DNA from: Burkholderia sp. OK233
GTDB taxonomy: Bacteria > Pseudomonadota > Gammaproteobacteria > Burkholderiales > Burkholderiaceae
Length of the DNA stretch: 64,000 nucleotides
Reading direction: 5' to 3'
Assembly (NCBI RefSeq): GCF_900230185.1
Contig: NZ_OCSR01000001.1
Coordinates: 682,001 to 746,000 of the forward strand
Part shown: one piece after another, positions 60,794 to 64,000 of the stretch
Numbering within the stretch: the first letter of the stretch is position 1
Layout of the letters: the number at the start of each line of letters is the position of its first letter
The notes under the pieces: generated by a model
The model's input: only the letters and a program-made list of their open reading frames with translations
Database searches by the model: none
Told to the model about the DNA's origin: nothing
Position numbers and translations under genes: made by a program

Positions 60794-61930
60794 TCACCTG
60801 CCTCCGGCCGCGACACGCCCGGCGGGCGTACCAATCGACTTATGCAAGTGCTGGCTCGCGCGAATCGCGTCCCAGTCCCAATCGATGCCAAGACCTGGCT
60901 CGTCCGGCGCAACCGCATACCCCTGCTCAATCTTCACACGCGAACGCGTGAGGGTGTCGATCTGCGGGATGTATTCGACCCACTCGGAATTCGGCACCGA
61001 TGCGCACAGGCTCACGTGCAGTTCCATCAGGAAATGCGGGCAGATCGCGATGTTCATCGCCTCGGCAAAATGAGCGATCTTCAACCACGGCGTGATCCCA
61101 CCGACGCGCGCAACGTCCGCCTGCACAATCGAACAGGCGTCTGCCTTCATATATTCGGCGAACTGCGCGGGATGATATATCGATTCGCCCACCGCGACCG
61201 GCACCGCCGTGGCTGCACTCAGTTGCCGATGGCCGGCAATGTTTTCAGCGGGCAGCGGCTCCTCCAGCCATGCGAGATGGAGCGGTTCGAATGCGTGCGC
61301 TCGCCGCAGCGCCTCCGAAAGCGTGAAGCCCTGGTTCGCGTCGACCATCAGTTCGAAACCGTCGCCCACTGCCTCTCGCACGGCCACAAGTCGCCGCACA
61401 TCCTCGGAAAGATGTGGGCGCCCGACTTTCAGCTTCGCGCCGCGGAATCCCGATTCCTGTGCCTGCAGGGTCTGCTCGACAAGTTCGCTCTCCGAAAGGT
61501 GCAGCCAGCCGCCCTCCGTCGTGTAAGTCCGTACACGCGGCTTTGCACCGCCTGCGGCAATCCATAACGGCAGTCCGGCCACACGCGTATTGCGATCCCA
61601 CAGCGCGGTGTCGATCGCGGCCAGCGCGAGACTCGTGATCGCACCGACCGCGGTTGCGTGCGTGTGATAGAACAGATGCCGCCAGATCGCTTCATATTCC
61701 GCGGGATTGCGGCCGATCAGCTGCGGCGCCAGATGGTCGTGCAACAAGGCGACGATCGACGAGCCGCCCGTGCCGATCGTGTACGTGTAGCCTGTGCCTT
61801 CGCTGCCGTCGCTACAACGGATCGTGACCAGCACCGTTTCCTGAACGACGAACGACTGGATGGCATCCGTGCGCCGTACCTTCGGCTGAAGGTCGACCTG
61901 TCGGATTTCCACGGTTTCGATGTGGGTCAT
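60794..61930 (-). CDS. mandelate racemase/muconate lactonizing family dehydratase
   Basis: From ATG 61930 the 378-residue protein has an enolase-superfamily capping domain and barrel. The barrel's second strand holds FRGAKLKVGRP (KxK bases); metal ligands lie in LMVDANQGF (Asp), LAWLEEPLP (Glu) and VAVGESIYH (Glu), and a His in CPHFLMELH. This is the mandelate-racemase-subgroup layout of sugar-acid dehydratases. It overlaps no gene but starts 7 bp after the upstream permease stop. With a mutarotase and a carbohydrate transporter nearby, an L-fuconate/L-rhamnonate-type acid is a reasonable substrate, not certain. Confidence 0.9.
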   Translation of the reverse strand: MTHIETVEIRQVDLQPKVRRTDAIQSFVVQETVLVTIRCSDGSEGTGYTYTIGTGGSSIVALLHDHLAPQLIGRNPAEYEAIWRHLFYHTHATAVGAITSLALAAIDTALWDRNTRVAGLPLWIAAGGAKPRVRTYTTEGGWLHLSESELVEQTLQAQESGFRGAKLKVGRPHLSEDVRRLVAVREAVGDGFELMVDANQGFTLSEALRRAHAFEPLHLAWLEEPLPAENIAGHRQLSAATAVPVAVGESIYHPAQFAEYMKADACSIVQADVARVGGITPWLKIAHFAEAMNIAICPHFLMELHVSLCASVPNSEWVEYIPQIDTLTRSRVKIEQGYAVAPDEPGLGIDWDWDAIRASQHLHKSIGTPAGRVAAGGR

Positions 61931-61937
61931 GGTTGTT

Positions 61938-62819
61938 CTATCCTTTGACGCCGCCAAGCGTGAGACCTGCGATCAGGTGTTTCTGAACGATGAATGTGAG
62001 GATGATGGCCGGAATGATGATGACTACGGCCATCGTGCACATGCCGGCCCAGTCCACCGTGAACTGCGCTGTAAAGTCCATCAAGCCGACGGGCAGGGTT
62101 TTGGTATCGGGGCTGCGGCACAGTTGCGACGCCAGCGCGAACTCGTTCCAACTGGTCAGAAACGCAAAGATCGCCGCCGACGCCACCCCCGAGCGGGCGA
62201 GCGGCAGCTCGATATGCCAGAATGCCTGCCAGCGGCTGCAGCCATCGATCTGAGCGGCCTCGGCCAGTTCCGCCGGCACTTCGCGAAAGAACCCGTCGAT
62301 CAGCCAGACGGTGAACGGCACGTTCATCGCGAGGTAGACGATGATCACACCGATATGCGTGTCGAGCAGACCTGTCCACGCCCACAACATGAAGATCGGC
62401 AGCGAGAGCGCGATGCCCGGAATCGCACGCGTGAGCATCAGTGCCACGAACAACAGCTTCTTGTGGCGGAACTCGAAACGCGCAAACGCATAACCACCGG
62501 CCACCCCGACTACGATCGCAGCGATCGTGCTCGCCAGAGAAATCACCACCGAATTCACGAAATACTGACGGATCGGCAGCGACGCCATTCCACCAAAGCC
62601 GAACACATTGCGGAAGTTATCGAGCGTATAGCTGCCGGCATCGAGTAGCGGCTGGTTCGACAGGATCGCGACATTCGAGCGGAAAGCGTTGAGCATGACC
62701 CAAAGGCCGGGCAGGCAGATGACCGCCATGACAAGGAAGACTGCGAGCCACAACGCTCCCCGCTTCACCGGTGCTCGCAGCGAATCGAATGTGGACGCGC
62801 GATTGAATGTAGTACCCAT
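61938..62819 (-). CDS. carbohydrate ABC transporter permease (MalG-like)
   Basis: From ATG 62819 the 293-residue inner-membrane protein has six hydrophobic helices and the EAA loop EAAQIDGCSRWQAFWHIELP. LPGLWVMLNAFRSN and VGLMDFTAQFTVDWAGMCTM are typical of MalG-type permeases. It starts 4 bases after the stop of the other permease and is coupled to it. An in-frame upstream extension would lie inside that gene. Confidence 0.93.
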   Translation of the reverse strand: MGTTFNRASTFDSLRAPVKRGALWLAVFLVMAVICLPGLWVMLNAFRSNVAILSNQPLLDAGSYTLDNFRNVFGFGGMASLPIRQYFVNSVVISLASTIAAIVVGVAGGYAFARFEFRHKKLLFVALMLTRAIPGIALSLPIFMLWAWTGLLDTHIGVIIVYLAMNVPFTVWLIDGFFREVPAELAEAAQIDGCSRWQAFWHIELPLARSGVASAAIFAFLTSWNEFALASQLCRSPDTKTLPVGLMDFTAQFTVDWAGMCTMAVVIIIPAIILTFIVQKHLIAGLTLGGVKG

Positions 62820-62823
62820 GATG

Positions 62824-63765
62824 TCAGGCCGGCCCCATGTGTTTGCGCGCCGCGTTGAGCTTGCGGAAAAAATACAGCGTGAACAGCACCGATACGAGCA
62901 CGGACACGTAGCCGATGGCGTTCGCGTAACCCATGCGCGAATCGTCATAGGCGATGCGGCCCACCATCGTCCAGAGCAGTTCGGTACGACCGCCCGGACC
63001 ACCGTTGGTCATGATGCGCACGATGTCAAAGGCCCGGCCGACGTCCAGCGAACGGATCGTCATCGCGATATAAATGAACGGCATCAGGTAAGGCAGCGTC
63101 ACGTAACGGAAGGTTTGCCACGGCGTGCAGCCGTCGACTTTGGATGCTTCGATCGGATCCTTCGGCAGTGCCATCAGGCCAGCGAGCAGAATGACCGCGA
63201 ACACCGGCGTCGAATTCCACACCTCCGCCGCGATCAGCGAAGCAAGCGCCGATTGCGAGTCGACCAGAAACGGAATCGTGGTCTTCAGTCCGAATAAGGT
63301 TTGCAGTACATGATTGACGACGCCCGTGCTGTCGTTGAGCATGAACTTGAACTGGAACCCGACCAGCACCGGCGAAAACATCATCGGGAACATCATGATC
63401 GTGCGCAGCGCACGCTGGCCTTTCACAATCTGGTTGAGCAGCAGCGCGATCCCAAGGCCCAGCAACAATTCCAGATTCAACGCAATCGTCAGGAACAGCA
63501 CGGTGCGACCGAACGCGGCCCAGAAATCCTCGTTTGCAAATGCGCGCAGATAGTTTCGCAGGCCGACGATATTCCAGATCGTGTCCGGATCGATGAGCCG
63601 GTACGCGGTGAAACTCGTGTAGAGCGAGAAAAGAAGCGGCAGCACGACGACGATCGCTACCGAAAAAAACGCCGGCAGTAGCAGCCTTAACGGCGCTGTC
63701 AGGCTCTGATTCAGCGCCGGCCCGGGAGATTGTGCGGCAGGCGAATAGCGGATATTGAATCGCAT
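62824..63765 (-). CDS. carbohydrate ABC transporter permease (MalF/UgpA-like)
   Basis: The 313-residue protein from ATG 63765 has six membrane helices and the EAA loop EASKVDGCTPWQTFRYVTLP. LLPAFFSVAIVVVLPLLFSLYTSF is the first helix. Upstream in-frame starts at 63807, 63831 and 63840 are possible; none has a clear ribosome site, and 63765 gives the usual family length. It pairs with the MalG-like permease and the binding protein at the window edge. No ATPase is seen in the window. Confidence 0.9.
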   Translation of the reverse strand: MRFNIRYSPAAQSPGPALNQSLTAPLRLLLPAFFSVAIVVVLPLLFSLYTSFTAYRLIDPDTIWNIVGLRNYLRAFANEDFWAAFGRTVLFLTIALNLELLLGLGIALLLNQIVKGQRALRTIMMFPMMFSPVLVGFQFKFMLNDSTGVVNHVLQTLFGLKTTIPFLVDSQSALASLIAAEVWNSTPVFAVILLAGLMALPKDPIEASKVDGCTPWQTFRYVTLPYLMPFIYIAMTIRSLDVGRAFDIVRIMTNGGPGGRTELLWTMVGRIAYDDSRMGYANAIGYVSVLVSVLFTLYFFRKLNAARKHMGPA

Positions 63766-63839
63766 ATTGGAGCGCAAAGTGAAGCGGGGGAAACGGATCG
63801 ACTGCATGGCGCGGCGCGCGGGCCGCGCCATGCATATCA

Positions 63840-64000
63840 CTAGTTGGATGCGTCCTGCATGATGTCGGAAACTTTCTTCGCCGCGTCGTCAAGCGCCTGC
63901 TGGGCCGATTTGTCGCCGATCAGCGCCTTCTGCAGTTCCGGCCACAGCGCATTGGAGATCTCGTCCCATTGCTGGATCCGCGGAGGCGTAAAGGCATCCT
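63840..64000 (-). CDS. carbohydrate ABC transporter substrate-binding protein, C-terminal part
   Basis: The last 52 residues before the stop at 63840 read DAFTPPRIQQWDEISNALWP, then ELQKALIGDKSAQQALDDAA, ending in VSDIMQDASN. This is the usual C-terminal helix pattern of MalE-type binding proteins (SBP_bac_1). The rest lies beyond the window. It is immediately followed by the permease genes. Confidence 0.85.
   Translation of the reverse strand, partial: DAFTPPRIQQWDEISNALWPELQKALIGDKSAQQALDDAAKKVSDIMQDASN

Overview
The window looks like a secondary replicon or large plasmid of a Burkholderiaceae bacterium (Paraburkholderia/Caballeronia/Burkholderia type). The signs are high-GC coding sequence, two porins of the Burkholderia OmpC-like family, a catA-benABCD block under a CatR/BenM-type LysR regulator, and many catabolic operons separated by insertion sequences. 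All assignments come from reading translated sequence by eye; no database search was run.

Layout. (1) 0-4.7 kb: an IS1182-type transposase, an N-acyl amino acid synthase (FeeM-like) protein, and an IS6-family element that truncates a gene on each side. (2) 4.8-10.6 kb: LysR regulator, catechol 1,2-dioxygenase and benzoate dioxygenase/diol dehydrogenase genes, taking benzoate to cis,cis-muconate. (3) 10.7-13 kb: a CSS-EAL phosphodiesterase and a secreted BON-domain protein. (4) 13-22.8 kb: eight codirectional genes (porin, acyl-CoA ligase, Rieske ferredoxin, RBBP9-type hydrolase, TauD-type dioxygenase, quinone oxidoreductase, MFS transporter, beta-keto acid cleavage enzyme) with a divergent AraC regulator: a catabolic operon of unknown substrate. 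(5) 23.7-30.3 kb: IS701-, IS5- and IS427-type elements, a decayed IS5 fragment, a MarR regulator and a DUF2798 protein.

(6) 28.4-46.4 kb is the most unusual part. It combines relatives of the pentachlorophenol/lindane lower pathways (PcpA/LinE hydroquinone dioxygenase, PcpC/LinD glutathione-dependent reductive dehalogenase, PcpF-type glutathionyl-hydroquinone reductase, PcpE/LinF/TftE maleylacetate reductase) with relatives of the 2,4,5-T lower pathway (YciI-type TftG, hydroxyquinol dioxygenase TftH). It also has a VanA-type Rieske oxygenase, a VanB-type reductase, a glutathione-independent formaldehyde dehydrogenase, a glutathione reductase, two more GSTs, a FadL-type outer-membrane channel and two LysR regulators. 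My reading is a pathway for methoxylated and probably chlorinated hydroquinones: O-demethylation with formaldehyde disposal, reductive dechlorination paid for with glutathione that is recycled inside the cluster, two kinds of ring cleavage, and entry into 3-oxoadipate. Two homologous small minus-strand genes sit at about 33.1 and 47.8 kb, bracketing the core.

(7) 46.9-49.2 kb: small Burkholderia-like genes and a TetR regulator preceded by TAGTC-containing dyads. (8) 49.7-58.9 kb: a DctB/DctD-like two-component system followed on the same strand by a porin, a beta-propeller protein, a ModA-like binding protein, and a Tat-signal FAH-fold protein and hydrolase; sigma-54-like promoter elements and an upstream dyad point to control by the two-component system. 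(9) 59.4-64 kb: a broken GntR regulator, an L-rhamnose mutarotase, an enolase-superfamily dehydratase and a carbohydrate ABC transporter that runs off the window.
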